DNA of 64,000 nucleotides, taken from Clostridiales bacterium (lineage in GTDB: Bacteria > Bacillota_A > Clostridia > Oscillospirales > Oscillospiraceae). The stretch spans positions 14,963 through 78,962 of the forward strand of contig SFKX01000011.1 of NCBI GenBank assembly GCA_004553625.1, in the 5' to 3' direction. The translations under genes were made by a program, and so were the position numbers. This document shows positions 24,389-34,031 of this stretch, one piece after another (the stretch's first letter is position 1; each line of letters begins with the position of its first letter). The notes beneath the pieces were generated by a model. The model had not been told where the DNA came from, searched no databases, and saw only the letters and a list, made by a program, of their open reading frames with translations.

Positions 24389-25708
24389 ATGAAAAGGACA
24401 CTTGCACTGCTCATTGCGCTGCTGCTCTGCCTGTCTCTGGCCGCCTGCGGACAGCCGGCTGCCGAGACCAGCGAGCCCCCTGCGCAAACCGAAGCCCCCG
24501 CTCCGACTGAGGCCGGTGGTGAGGACGCGGAACCCGAAGCGCTCTCCGGTACTCTGGAGATCTGGTCCTCCGGCGAGGAGCTGGGCCGCTTTGTCGAGGG
24601 CTTCAACGCCATCTACCCGGACGTCACAGTGAACATCACCGTAGTCCCGAACGCGGACTTCATCGCCAAGCTGACGCCGGCGCTCGCCGCGGGCGAGGAC
24701 GTTCCGGACATCTTCACCGGCGAGTCCGACTACGTCAAGTACCTGGTCGAGTCCGGCTTCTGGGCCGACCTGGAAGCGGAGCCCTTCAACGCCGACACCT
24801 CCGACGTCTGGGACTATGTGAAATCCGTCGGCACGGATGAGTCCGGCGTGCTGCGCGCCCTCAGCTGGCAGGCCAGCCCCGGCTGCATCATGTACAGGCG
24901 CGACATGGCCCTCGAGGTCCTGGGCACCGACGACCCCGCGGAGGTCTCGGCCATGCTCACCAGCAACGAGGCAATGCTCGAGGTCGCGGCCAAGCTGAAG
25001 GAGCAGGGCATCAAGATGTTCGCCAGCTGGCAGGACATCTGGAACATGCAGTTCTCCAACCGTGAAAATCCCTGGGTGGTTGACGACAAGCTGATGCTGG
25101 ACGACTCCGTTCTCAGCTTCATGGACATGGCCAAGACCATCACCGACAACGGCTATGACCTCGGCGTAGACCCCTGGGCGCCCGAGTGGAGCGCCGCAGT
25201 CGAGAGCACGGACACCTTCTGCTACGTGCTGCCCTCCTGGGGCTATCAGTTCGTCGTGAAGCCCGCAGCCGACACGACCATTGGCCAGTGGGCGCTCTGC
25301 GAGGGTCCCGTGCCTTACGTTAAGGGCGGCACCTGGCTCGGCATCTACAAGGACAGCCCCAACCAGGACCTTGCCTGGGCCTTCCTCCAGTACTGCTGCC
25401 TCAACAGCGAGGCCCAGCAGAGCTACGCCGCCGAGTACGGCGAATACGTCTCCCTCAAGTCCGCGGACGAAGCGCTTGCCGCCGGTGAGGGCGAGGAAGT
25501 CCTCGCCGGGCAGAACCCCTTCGCCTTCTACAACGAGCAGATGGCCAAGCTCCCGGACGACCTTATGACCGCCTACGACGGGACCATCAACACGGCCTTC
25601 CTGGCCGCCACGAAGTCCTACGCCACGGGCGTCATGACAAAGGAAGAGGCGATAGCCCAGTTCAAGGCCGACGTGGCCAACGCATATCCCGAGCTTGTGA
25701 TAGAATAA
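24389..25708 (+). CDS. Extracellular sugar-binding lipoprotein (CUT1 family)
   Basis: The 439-residue receptor has a lipoprotein signal (MKRTLALLIALLL, lipobox LAAC near residue 20) and an acidic Thr/Pro/Glu linker to about residue 50. Family 1 binding-protein features follow: GTLEIWSSGEELGRFVEGFN, VPDIFTGESDYVKYLVESGF, SWQASPGCIMYRRDMALEVLG and AWAFLQYCCLN. CGGAGG lies 8 bases before the start, 16 bases after the LacI gene. The ligand is probably a beta-glucan- or glycolipid-derived oligosaccharide, judged only from the downstream GH30 genes. Confidence 0.92.
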   Translation: MKRTLALLIALLLCLSLAACGQPAAETSEPPAQTEAPAPTEAGGEDAEPEALSGTLEIWSSGEELGRFVEGFNAIYPDVTVNITVVPNADFIAKLTPALAAGEDVPDIFTGESDYVKYLVESGFWADLEAEPFNADTSDVWDYVKSVGTDESGVLRALSWQASPGCIMYRRDMALEVLGTDDPAEVSAMLTSNEAMLEVAAKLKEQGIKMFASWQDIWNMQFSNRENPWVVDDKLMLDDSVLSFMDMAKTITDNGYDLGVDPWAPEWSAAVESTDTFCYVLPSWGYQFVVKPAADTTIGQWALCEGPVPYVKGGTWLGIYKDSPNQDLAWAFLQYCCLNSEAQQSYAAEYGEYVSLKSADEALAAGEGEEVLAGQNPFAFYNEQMAKLPDDLMTAYDGTINTAFLAATKSYATGVMTKEEAIAQFKADVANAYPELVIE

Positions 25709-25720
25709 CAACAGCGCTCC

Positions 25721-25753
25721 GGGCCGGCGGGCAGCTCACCCGCCGGCCCTTTT
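25721..25753 (+). terminator. Intercistronic hairpin between receptor and permease genes
   Basis: Arms GGGCCGGCGGG (25721-25731) and CCCGCCGGCCC (25739-25749) followed by TTTT. Such partial terminators after the receptor gene usually raise receptor levels over the permeases. Confidence 0.75.
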
Positions 25754-25771
25754 CGCAAGGGAGGTGAGCAA

Positions 25772-26686
25772 ATGGGGAACAGGGGCAAAAAACGTTCAAG
25801 GCTGGACAGGGACAACTACGGCTACCTCTTCATCGCCCCCTTTTTCCTCGTCTTTCTGGTATTCGGCCTGTATCCCATCGTATACACCGTCTACCTCAGC
25901 TTTCAAAAGTGGGACGGGCTCGGTCCCATCAGCTACCTTGGTCTCAAGAATTTCACGCGGCTTTTGGGCGATGAGGTATTCTATCTCTCGGTCTGGAACT
26001 CCTTCCGCATCTGGCTGTGCAACTTCATCCCGCAGATGGCTGCGGCGCTGCTGCTGGCCTTCATCTTCACCTTCAACCGGGTCCGGGGCATGAAGTTCTT
26101 CCGCGCGGCATATTACCTGCCGAACCTCGTGACGGCGGCCTCCGTCGGCCTGCTCTTCAACCTGCTCTTCAACGGCAACAAGTCCGCCGTGAACTATATC
26201 CTCACCGCCCTGAACATTCCCGGTGCGCCCTTCGACTTCTTTAACAGCGAGAGTGTGACCTCCGCGATGGTCTCCTATATCCAGTGGTGGATGTGGTTCG
26301 GCTATACGACGGTCATAATCATGGCCGGCGTCACGACCGTGGATTCCCAGGTCTACGACGCCGCTCTGGTGGACGGCGCGACGAAGTTCCAGACCTACAC
26401 GCGCGTCACGCTGCCGCTCATAAGGCCCACGCTCATCTACATGACCATCACCTCCATCATCGGAGGTATGCAGCTCTTCGATGTCCCCTCCACGCTGACA
26501 AATATGCAGGGAGATCCGCGCAAGGCCATACTGACGACCTCGATGTATCTCTATAACCAGGGCTTCAAAAACCACAACTACGGCTACGCCTCGGCAGTCT
26601 CAGTGGGGCTTTTCATCATCATCGCCATACTCAGCTTCTTCGCGCTGAGGGCCATGAGGAAGAGGGGTGACATCTATAATGACTAG
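25772..26686 (+). CDS. Sugar ABC transporter permease (UgpA/MalF-like)
   Basis: A 304-residue permease with six helices. It opens with NYGYLFIAPFFLVFLVFGLYP, the standard first helix of CUT1 permeases, and has the EAA-type loop DAALVDGATKFQTYTRVTLP near residue 200. Strong GGGAGGTGA ribosome site. It overlaps the next gene by 8 bases, indicating translational coupling. It forms the channel with the second permease and should use the shared ATPase at 44406-45614. Confidence 0.93.
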   Translation: MGNRGKKRSRLDRDNYGYLFIAPFFLVFLVFGLYPIVYTVYLSFQKWDGLGPISYLGLKNFTRLLGDEVFYLSVWNSFRIWLCNFIPQMAAALLLAFIFTFNRVRGMKFFRAAYYLPNLVTAASVGLLFNLLFNGNKSAVNYILTALNIPGAPFDFFNSESVTSAMVSYIQWWMWFGYTTVIIMAGVTTVDSQVYDAALVDGATKFQTYTRVTLPLIRPTLIYMTITSIIGGMQLFDVPSTLTNMQGDPRKAILTTSMYLYNQGFKNHNYGYASAVSVGLFIIIAILSFFALRAMRKRGDIYND

Positions 26687-27506
26687 GCCTCGGAACAGGG
26701 CTTATTCCGTCCTGATGTACGCCTTTCTAATCTTCCTGCTGCTGCTTTCCATCGTGCCGTTCTACCTAGTCCTCGTGAATGCGACGCATTCCAGCTTTGA
26801 TATCGTCACGCAGCTGAACCTTCTTCCTGGCTCCGCCACCGGCGAAAACTACGCCACGATGCAGTCTCACCTGAACATCTGGCGCGGCTTTGCAAACAGC
26901 CTCATCATCGCCCTGCCCTACACGCTGCTGACGGGCTACTTCGGCGCCTTCGCGGCCTACGGCTTTGCCAAGTTCCGCTTCCGGGGCAGGGGCTTCCTCT
27001 ACGGCGTCGTGCTCGCCTCGATGATGATACCCTCCCAGGTCAGCATGATCGGCTTCTATCAGCTCAACCTCAAGCTTCACCTGCTCAACTCCTACCTGCC
27101 CTTCATCATACCCGGCGTCGCCAACGCCACGACCGTGTTCTTCATGCGCGGCATCATAGCCCAGAGCATACCGGACTCCATCATCGAGTCCGCCAGGATA
27201 GAGGGCTGCTCGGAGCTCGGCATCTTCAACCGCATCGTCCTGCCCTGCGTCACACCCGGCGTCGTGACGATGTGCATCTTCAACTTCGTGGCCTGCTGGA
27301 ACAACTACATGGGGCCGCTCATCATCATGACGGACGACGATATGTATACCCTGCCCGTCATGATCTCCGCGATAAAGGGCCTTTACCTGACGAATTATGG
27401 AGCTATGTACCTGGCCATAGCCATCTCCGTCGTGCCGATAATCGTGGTGTTCTGCTTTCTTTCGCGCTATATCATCAACGGCCTAACCGCCGGTTCGGAC
27501 AAATAG
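26679..27506 (+). CDS. Sugar ABC transporter permease (UgpE/MalG-like)
   Basis: The 275-residue second permease has six helices, the EAA loop ESARIEGCSELGIFNRIVLP near residue 178, and the C-terminal sequence GLTAGSDK typical of MalG-type partners. The ATG at 26679 lies within the end of the first permease gene; a GTG at 26667 is possible. GH30 genes follow 11 bases later in the same transcript. Confidence 0.93.
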   Translation: MTRPRNRAYSVLMYAFLIFLLLLSIVPFYLVLVNATHSSFDIVTQLNLLPGSATGENYATMQSHLNIWRGFANSLIIALPYTLLTGYFGAFAAYGFAKFRFRGRGFLYGVVLASMMIPSQVSMIGFYQLNLKLHLLNSYLPFIIPGVANATTVFFMRGIIAQSIPDSIIESARIEGCSELGIFNRIVLPCVTPGVVTMCIFNFVACWNNYMGPLIIMTDDDMYTLPVMISAIKGLYLTNYGAMYLAIAISVVPIIVVFCFLSRYIINGLTAGSDK

Positions 27507-27517
27507 GAGGGATATCT

Positions 27518-28873
27518 GTGGAAATCAAGGAATGGCGCTGGTCAGGCGAGCGCGCACAGTGGACAGAGGGCCGCGGCGCTGCTTCGGCTCCGGCGGACGC
27601 CGTCCTCAGGCCGGACGGACGCGAATATCAGCAGATGCTGGGCTTCGGCGGCTGCTTCAACGAGCTGGGCTGGCGGGCGCTCTCGCGCCTGGGCGAGGAG
27701 GAGCGCGACGCGGTCCTTTCAGAGCTTTTCGGCCCCGGCGGCTGCCGCTTCGGCCTCTGCCGCCTGCCTATCGGCGCGAACGACTACTCCTTCGACTGGT
27801 ACAGCCTGGACGAAGTCCCCGGCGACTATGAGCTAAAGAACTTCTCCATAGAGCGCGACAGGCTCGCGCTCATACCCTATGTTAAGAGCGCCCTGGCACT
27901 CGCGCCGGAGCTGCGCCTCTTCGCCTCGCCCTGGTCCCCGCCGACCTGGATGAAGGACCCTCCCGTTTACAACTGGGGCAAGCTCATAAAGACGCCCGAG
28001 AACCTGGGCGCCTACGCGCGCTACCTGCTCCGTTTCGTCTCCGCCTACGCGGAGGAGGGCATACATATAGACCAGCTCCACGTCCAGAACGAACCTGTAG
28101 CCAATCAGAAGTTCCCCTCCTGTATGTGGACGGGCGACGAACTGCGCGACTTCATCCGCGACTACCTCGGCCCCGAGCTGGAGCGCTCCGGCCTGGGCAC
28201 CGAGCTCTGGCTCGGCACCATAAACGCCCCGGGATGCGACTACAACAGGCTCATCTTCGATAAGTGGGCCACCGAGGACTACGACTACTTCGCCAACACC
28301 GTCCTGAGCGACCCGGAGGCCCGCAGGTATATCAGCGGCGTCAGCTACCAGTGGGGCGGGAAGATCGCCATCCAGCGCACCTTCGAGAGCTGGTGGCCGG
28401 AGCTGAGGCTCATGCAGTCCGAAAACGAGTGCGGCTTCGGAGACAACAGCTGGGAATACGCCTTCTATGTCTGGACGATGCTCAAGCACTACATCTCCAA
28501 CGGCGCGGAGAGCTATATGTACTGGAACATGGTCCTGGAGCCGGAGGGCCGCAGCAGCTGGGGAGACCCGCAGAACGCCCTCGTGACCGTCCTGCCGGAG
28601 AGCGGCCGCGCTCAGTACAATCCGGACTTCTATGTGATGAAGCACTTTTCCTCCGCCGTGGAGCGCGGTGCGGTGCGCCTTGGCGCCGCCGGCAGCTTTG
28701 CCGGCGACGCGCTGCTCTTCCGCAACCCGGACGGCAGCCTGACGGCGGAACTCTTCAATCCCTTCGAGCGCGTTTTTAACGTCCGCCTGGAGCTGGATGG
28801 CGAGGAGCTGACCCTCCCGCTAGAACCCAGGTCCGTCAACAGCCTGATAATCGGGCGGAAACGGCAGGTGTAA
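27518..28873 (+). CDS. GH30 family glycosidase, copy 1
   Basis: A 451-residue cytoplasmic enzyme (no signal peptide) of clan A with retaining chemistry. The acid/base Glu lies in IDQLHVQNEPVANQ near residue 192 and the nucleophile in LMQSENECGFGD near residue 306. The N-terminal QMLGFGGCFNELGW and LFASPWSPPTWMKDP are characteristic of GH30 (glucosylceramidase and beta-1,6-glucanase relatives). The C-terminus is the usual beta-sandwich. The GTG start has AGGAGG 8 bases upstream. It works with the transporter upstream, cutting imported beta-glucosides. It ends 2 bases before the second GH30 gene. Confidence 0.92.
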   Translation: MEIKEWRWSGERAQWTEGRGAASAPADAVLRPDGREYQQMLGFGGCFNELGWRALSRLGEEERDAVLSELFGPGGCRFGLCRLPIGANDYSFDWYSLDEVPGDYELKNFSIERDRLALIPYVKSALALAPELRLFASPWSPPTWMKDPPVYNWGKLIKTPENLGAYARYLLRFVSAYAEEGIHIDQLHVQNEPVANQKFPSCMWTGDELRDFIRDYLGPELERSGLGTELWLGTINAPGCDYNRLIFDKWATEDYDYFANTVLSDPEARRYISGVSYQWGGKIAIQRTFESWWPELRLMQSENECGFGDNSWEYAFYVWTMLKHYISNGAESYMYWNMVLEPEGRSSWGDPQNALVTVLPESGRAQYNPDFYVMKHFSSAVERGAVRLGAAGSFAGDALLFRNPDGSLTAELFNPFERVFNVRLELDGEELTLPLEPRSVNSLIIGRKRQV

Positions 28874-28875
28874 CG

Positions 28876-30222
28876 ATGTCGGCAGAGATATACAGCACGC
28901 TGTTCGAGAGCGGCGCCGCGCGCCGAGTGAAGCGGACGGCAAACCTTCAGCCGGACCCGGACGGCCGCGAGCTGGAGGTCGTGAACCTCTATCCGGAGGT
29001 GAAATACCAGAGCGTGGACGGCTTCGGCGGAGCCATAACCGCCGCCGTGGGCGACACTCTCTCCCGGATGCCCGCCGGCACGGCGGAGGAGATAATGGAG
29101 GCCTATTTCGGCCCCTCCGGCATAGGCTACCGCGGCATCAGGACCCATCTGGACAGCTGCGACTTTTCATCGAAGAGCTACGAGGCCGCGTGCAGCGCGC
29201 CCGGCGGCGAGCTCCGTGACTTCTCCATTGCCGAGGACAGGCGGAGGATCATCCCGTATATCCGGCTTGCCTACAGGGCCGCAGGTACGGAGCTGCCCGT
29301 CATGCTTACGCCCTGGTCGCCCCCGGCATTTATGAAAACCAACTCCTGCCGCTGCCACGGCGGAAGGCTGCGCCGGGAATATTACGAGCTCTGGGCCGAA
29401 TACATCTGCCGCTATGTCCTGGCCTACATGGACGAAGGTATAAACGTCCGCGCGATAAGCGTCCAGAACGAGCCTAACGCCGTCCAGACCTGGGAGAGCT
29501 GCCTCTACAGCGCGCAGGAGGAGCGGGATTTCCTGCGCTGTCTGCTCCCCGCGCTGGACCGCTCCGGCCTAGGCGGCCTGGACGTTTACATCTGGGACCA
29601 CAACAAGGAACGCATCTTCGAGCGCGCCTGCGCCTCATTGGACGAGGAGATCAGAACCCGCGTCAAGGGCCTGGCTTTCCACTGGTATTCAGGAGACCAC
29701 TTCGAGGCGCTCAGCCTGGTCCGGGAGCTCTTCCCGGAGAAAAAATTGCTGTTTTCGGAGGGCTGTATAGAGTTCAGCCGTCACAGCGGTGAACAGCTCA
29801 GCAGCGCCCAGATGTACGCCCATGACATGATAGGCGATTTCAACCACGGCATGAACACCTTCATAGACTGGAACATCGCCCTGGACGAGCGCGGCGGTCC
29901 GAATCACGCCGAAAACTTCTGCGCCGCCCCCGTCATGTGCGACACCGCCTCCGGCCGGACAGAGTACCGCCTCAGCTTCGACTACATCGGGCATTTCAGC
30001 TCGCACATCAGGCCCGGCGCGCGCAGGATCGCCGTTACCCGCTACACAGACAAGCTGGAGGTGTGCGCCTTCGAGAACCCCGGCGGGGACCTCGCCGCCG
30101 TCGTCCTGAACCGCAGCTCCGCTGCGCTCGACGCATATCTGAGACTCGGCGGCAGGCTGCTGCAGCTCAGCGCCCCGCCCGGAAGCATACACACCGTCCT
30201 CATCCCCGCGTGTGACAGGTGA
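28876..30222 (+). CDS. GH30 family glycosidase, copy 2
   Basis: A 448-residue paralogue of the preceding enzyme, also without a signal peptide. The signature segments are VDGFGGAITAAVGDTLS, VMLTPWSPPAFMKTN, the acid/base Glu in ISVQNEPNAVQTWE near residue 203, and a nucleophile in LLFSEGCIEFS near residue 296. Overall identity with copy 1 is only moderate, so the two probably split substrates or linkages. It is the last gene of the operon; an AGGTG site overlaps the stop of copy 1. Confidence 0.92.
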   Translation: MSAEIYSTLFESGAARRVKRTANLQPDPDGRELEVVNLYPEVKYQSVDGFGGAITAAVGDTLSRMPAGTAEEIMEAYFGPSGIGYRGIRTHLDSCDFSSKSYEAACSAPGGELRDFSIAEDRRRIIPYIRLAYRAAGTELPVMLTPWSPPAFMKTNSCRCHGGRLRREYYELWAEYICRYVLAYMDEGINVRAISVQNEPNAVQTWESCLYSAQEERDFLRCLLPALDRSGLGGLDVYIWDHNKERIFERACASLDEEIRTRVKGLAFHWYSGDHFEALSLVRELFPEKKLLFSEGCIEFSRHSGEQLSSAQMYAHDMIGDFNHGMNTFIDWNIALDERGGPNHAENFCAAPVMCDTASGRTEYRLSFDYIGHFSSHIRPGARRIAVTRYTDKLEVCAFENPGGDLAAVVLNRSSAALDAYLRLGGRLLQLSAPPGSIHTVLIPACDR

Positions 30223-30235
30223 CATACCAACCAAG

Positions 30236-30280
30236 ACAAAATACCCCCTGTGCGGGCTCCAAGCCCACACGGGGGGTATA
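30236..30280 (-). terminator. Hairpin terminator between convergent genes
   Basis: An 18-bp stem (30241-30258 with 30262-30279, some G-T pairs) is followed on the minus strand by TTTTG, so it terminates the NlpC/P60 gene best. On the plus strand it lacks a T run but may protect the GH30 message end. Confidence 0.75.
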
Positions 30281-30301
30281 CTCATATCCATAGAGTTTTA
30301 C

Positions 30302-31174
30302 TCAAGCGGCGATGCGCCTGGCGCCGACGTACATGCGGCTGTAGTAGCTCTCGTCCAGGCCGGAGATGGTGACGTAGCCGCAGCCGGAGCTGCTGTGGAT
30401 GAACTCTCCGTCGCCTATGTAGATGCCGACGTGGCCTATGCTCTCAGAGGAGCTGGCGAAGAACACCGCGTCGCCCGGCTGGAGCTCGCTCTTGTCCACC
30501 GCCGTGCCGTTCGAGTACATCGAGGCCGCGGTCCTGTTGACCGAATAGCCGAAGTTCTTCATGACGTAGCTCACGAAACCTGAGCAGTCAAACCCGGAAG
30601 GGCTCGAGCCCGCCCAGACATAGGGAGTTCCCAGATACTGTTTTGCAAACTCCACTATCTGGCTGCCTATACTGCCGCTGCTGGAGACAGCGCCGGCCTC
30701 CGGCTCCTCGAGGCTGACGTAGTCACTGCGGATATAGCCGCTCACACCGCCTGCAGTGACCCTGTACCAGGTCCCGCTGACTCCGGTGATGTCCAGGCTC
30801 TCTCCGTCCTCCGTGACACGGACCACTTCGCTGTCGGTAGAGGCGGAGGCACGCATCCGCACGCCGGTCCCATCGACCCAGCCCTCGGCCGAAAGCTCCA
30901 TGTTTTCGGCAAAGCTCACATAGTCCGCGGACATATAGCCGCTCTGCCCGCCGTAGTTGACCTCATACCAGCCGCTGCCGTCGTTGCCTTCAACGATGAC
31001 CGCTGTACCCTCGGCCAGCGTGCAGATTATCGCGCTGTCCGTCCCCGCGCCGGAACGCAGGTTGACAGCCGTCGTCGTCTCGGCGCCGCCTATGCAGTCC
31101 GCCTTTGCGCCCACGATGAGCGCACAAACACACAGCGCCCCTGCTGCCAGCGGACGCATCAGTTTTTCTCTCAT
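30302..31174 (-). CDS. Secreted NlpC/P60 peptidoglycan endopeptidase with two SH3b domains
   Basis: The 290-residue protein has a signal peptide (to about residue 25). Two bacterial SH3 wall-binding units follow (VNLRSGAGTDSAIICTLAEG with WYEVNYGGQSGYMSADYV, and VRMRASASTDSEVVRV with WYRVTAGGVSGYIRSDYV). The C-terminal NlpC/P60 domain has catalytic Cys in SGFDCSGFVSYV near residue 196, His in IGHVGIYIGDG and the third polar residue in FIHSSSG. It should cleave stem peptides, e.g. gamma-D-Glu-diamino acid bonds. The ribosome site is weak; an ATG at 31159 is an alternative. Confidence 0.95.
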   Translation of the reverse strand: MREKLMRPLAAGALCVCALIVGAKADCIGGAETTTAVNLRSGAGTDSAIICTLAEGTAVIVEGNDGSGWYEVNYGGQSGYMSADYVSFAENMELSAEGWVDGTGVRMRASASTDSEVVRVTEDGESLDITGVSGTWYRVTAGGVSGYIRSDYVSLEEPEAGAVSSSGSIGSQIVEFAKQYLGTPYVWAGSSPSGFDCSGFVSYVMKNFGYSVNRTAASMYSNGTAVDKSELQPGDAVFFASSSESIGHVGIYIGDGEFIHSSSGCGYVTISGLDESYYSRMYVGARRIAA

Positions 31175-31195
31175 AGGAATAACCTGACCTTGTTT

Positions 31196-31483
31196 TTATT
31201 TGGAGGCCAGCGCGCGGTCGAGCCACACGGACGCTACGTCCATCGCGGCATAGAGACTGTCCTTCTCGCTCTTCTTGACCACCCTGTCCCTGCTGCGCAG
31301 GTCCGGGTCCGTCAGCTGGAGCTGGACCGCGACCTTAGTCGCCACATCCAGATCCTCGACCTTCTTCGTCTCAAGTATCTGCATCATTATGATATACTTG
31401 TCGGCCATGCTGCCGAAGTAAATGATGTTGTCCTTGCGGCGGAGCGGATGTCCCTTGTACACAAGTTCCCTGGATGCTGCCAT
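31196..31483 (-). CDS. Small conserved protein of unknown function
   Basis: The 95-residue soluble protein is not assigned to a known function. It opens MAASRELVYKGHPLRRKDN, includes IIYFGSMADKYIIMMQIL, and is rich in charged residues with a predicted helical middle (TKKVEDLDVATKVAVQLQ). GGAGGTAAGTAAA before the ATG at 31483 is a strong translation signal and supports a real gene; an upstream start at 31501 would place the ribosome site inside the gene. It is transcribed in the same direction as, and 21 bases before, the NlpC/P60 gene. Confidence 0.75.
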   Translation of the reverse strand: MAASRELVYKGHPLRRKDNIIYFGSMADKYIIMMQILETKKVEDLDVATKVAVQLQLTDPDLRSRDRVVKKSEKDSLYAAMDVASVWLDRALASK

Positions 31484-31650
31484 TTTACTTACCTCCATCA
31501 TGGGTACGCGCTACAACGTTGTAACCAAATTGTAACTCGTCATTCCTAATTTGTCAATCTTTTTTTACGATTCTGTTTGCGCCAACTTCTTCCTCCGGGC
31601 CGAAATGACCCGAGGCCGCATTGCTGGGCTTCGGGTCAAAACGGTTTTTC

Positions 31651-33858
31651 TCAGCCTGCCTGGCCGTTATCCGGCCCAACCGGCGTTTCGGGTTCAACCG
31701 GCTCGGTAGGCGGCTCGGTGAACACGGGGACCTCCGTTGTGACCGGGCTATCACTCACGACCGGGGTCTCTTCAGGCTTTTCGCTCTCCTCCGGCTCCGG
31801 AGTGGGACTGGGATTGTCCTGCTCCTCTTTCTCCTCCGTGAGGTCGCCGAATATCTTCGTGTCTCCGCCTATCCAGTCCGGGCTCGGGAAGCTCTTGTAT
31901 TCGAGGCCAGCGTGCACCTGCTGCATGACACGCTTCCAGACCTGGGCCGCGGGGTTGCCGTAGATGTTGATGGACTCCGGCTGGTCGTAGCCCGTCCAAA
32001 CAACGGCGACGTAATAGGGCGTATAACCCGCAAACCAGCGGTTCCAGTTGTCCGACGAGGTACCGGTCTTGCCCGCAACCGGCATGGTGTAGAAGTTGGC
32101 CTCGGAGCCGGTGCCGTAGGTCGCGGCGGCGTTGAGCATAGAGGTGATGTTCGTCGCTGTGCTGGACTTCATGGCCACGTGCGTGGAGGGCTGATTGTCC
32201 AGAATAACGTTGCCCTCGGCGTCCGTAACCCGGGTATAGGTCCGGGCTTCCGTGAGGATACCGTCGTTGGCGAATGCGCAGTAGGCCTGGGCCATTTCCA
32301 AAACACTGACGCCGTTCGTCAGCTCGCCCAGGGCGAGCGGGGCGTAGTTGTAGTCCTGCTCAACGAGGCTCGTGATGCCGAGCTTGTTCTTGAGGAAGTT
32401 AGCCGAAGCGTCTATGCCCAGCTTATCCAGCACCTGGGCCGCCACGGTGTTCTTAGACTGCCTGACCGCTTCGGCTATCGTGATGATGCCGTCGTAGCGG
32501 TCCGGCGAGTTCCTGGGGTACCAATAGCTCTGGGACATATCTACCTCGTCCTGCGGCCCGTCCTTCACCAGCGTCGAGGGAGTTATGAGCCCATATTCTA
32601 TTGCAGGGGCGTAGACAGCCAGGGGCTTAAAGGAGGAGCCAGGGGCGCGCAGGGCATCCGTCGCGCGGTTCATGATGAGATTGGCGTTTTTCTCGCCTAC
32701 GCCGCCGCTCATGCCCATGACCTCGCCCGTATACGGGTCCATTATAACGATGGCGGATTGGAACTGCTGCGACGTATTGTTCGAGGGTTTGGGGAAGTTC
32801 TCAACGTCCAGGTAGACGTTGTCTATGCACTCCTGGATATAGGGGTCCAGGCAGGCGTAGATCCTGTAACCGCCGGAGGACACAAGCATGGCTGCTGTCT
32901 CCTGGCTGACGCCCTTCTGCTCCATGAGGTCCGCTATGACCTCCTTGCGCACTGCTTCGACGTAGTAGCTGTAGATATCTTCGTCTCCCGTTCCCTCTTC
33001 GGATCGGATAAAGACGAGCTCTTCGTTTTTGGCCTGCTCATACTCCTCATAGCTGATATAGCCCAGCTCATACATGCGGCGCAGCACGGTCTCCTGCCTC
33101 TTTTTGTTGTTCTCCTCGCTGTAGAATGGGCTGTAATACGTGGGCAGGTTGACTATTCCCACGATGGAGGCGCTCTCCGCCAGAGTCAGCTCGGAGGGCT
33201 CCTTGCCGAAGTACTTCTCCGCCGCAGTATAGATACCGTCGCAGCCCTCACCAAAGTAGACGGCGTTCAGATACCAGACCAGGATATCGTCCTTATCGTA
33301 TTTTTTCTCGAACTCCAGGGCCTGGAAGATCTCTATCAGCTTGCGCTGGACCGTCACCTCGTTGTTGCCGGTGAGCGTCTTTATGAGCTGCTGAGTCAGC
33401 GTGGAGCCGCCGAAGGAGCTGTCCCCGCCCGTGAGCATGGTATACATAGCGCCGACGGTCCGGTACCAGTCCACGCCCTTGTGCTCATAAAACCTGTGGT
33501 CCTCTATGGCCACAAGCGCTTTCACCAGGTAATCCGGTATGTCCTCCAGGTCTACCCAGATCCGGTTTTCGGAACCGTGGAGCGTTGCGAGCTCCTGGTA
33601 TTCGCCCGGCGCCGTCTCGCAATAGATGATGCTGGACTCAGAGAGCTGGTAGTCCGAGAGCGAGACATTGAGGTCCTCGGTGAGGCAGGTCTTGACGTAG
33701 AAGGCAAAAACGCAGCCAAGCAGCAGCACCGTCGTCAGCAAAACGAGCAGCACTGTCACCACGATCTTTGCCGCAAGGCCAATGGCTCCCACCACTGTAC
33801 CTGCTGCGGTATCCGCAGCCTTGCCGGCATCTATTTTAAATTTAGGTTCCTTATCCAT
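31651..33858 (-). CDS. Class A penicillin-binding protein (PBP1A-like, GT51 + transpeptidase)
   Basis: The 735-residue bifunctional enzyme builds peptidoglycan at the membrane. After a cytoplasmic tail and one membrane helix (about residues 27-60) comes the GT51 glycosyltransferase, with EDHRFYEHKGVDW near residue 122, GGSTLTQQLIK, and the QRKLIEIFQALEFEKKY stretch. The transpeptidase has the SxxK serine in APGSSFKPLAVY near residue 405, SKN in RQSKNTVAAQ near residue 459, and KTGTS near residue 601. A Pro/Glu-rich tail ends the protein. The ATG at 33858 has GGAGGTG upstream; a start at 33882 has none. Confidence 0.96.
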   Translation of the reverse strand: MDKEPKFKIDAGKAADTAAGTVVGAIGLAAKIVVTVLLVLLTTVLLLGCVFAFYVKTCLTEDLNVSLSDYQLSESSIIYCETAPGEYQELATLHGSENRIWVDLEDIPDYLVKALVAIEDHRFYEHKGVDWYRTVGAMYTMLTGGDSSFGGSTLTQQLIKTLTGNNEVTVQRKLIEIFQALEFEKKYDKDDILVWYLNAVYFGEGCDGIYTAAEKYFGKEPSELTLAESASIVGIVNLPTYYSPFYSEENNKKRQETVLRRMYELGYISYEEYEQAKNEELVFIRSEEGTGDEDIYSYYVEAVRKEVIADLMEQKGVSQETAAMLVSSGGYRIYACLDPYIQECIDNVYLDVENFPKPSNNTSQQFQSAIVIMDPYTGEVMGMSGGVGEKNANLIMNRATDALRAPGSSFKPLAVYAPAIEYGLITPSTLVKDGPQDEVDMSQSYWYPRNSPDRYDGIITIAEAVRQSKNTVAAQVLDKLGIDASANFLKNKLGITSLVEQDYNYAPLALGELTNGVSVLEMAQAYCAFANDGILTEARTYTRVTDAEGNVILDNQPSTHVAMKSSTATNITSMLNAAATYGTGSEANFYTMPVAGKTGTSSDNWNRWFAGYTPYYVAVVWTGYDQPESINIYGNPAAQVWKRVMQQVHAGLEYKSFPSPDWIGGDTKIFGDLTEEKEEQDNPSPTPEPEESEKPEETPVVSDSPVTTEVPVFTEPPTEPVEPETPVGPDNGQAG

Positions 33859-34031
33859 TATAATGCCTGCACCTCCGTGCATGGATATGAGCGGCTATGG
33901 CGGCACTCACTCCATTCTAAATTAATAGTATATCACATTTTGCCGAAAAGGAGTAGATGCTTTGTAAACTTTTGCTCAGCGTATTATTTTTGCCCTTTCG
34001 TGGGATAATTTAGCCGAAAGGGGGGCATTAG

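Noticed and set aside
31621..34008. 795-codon open frame on the plus strand opposite the PBP gene
   Set aside because: It is a shadow of the PBP1A-like gene, which has full GT51 and transpeptidase motifs; the antisense translation has no recognisable domain and no ribosome site.
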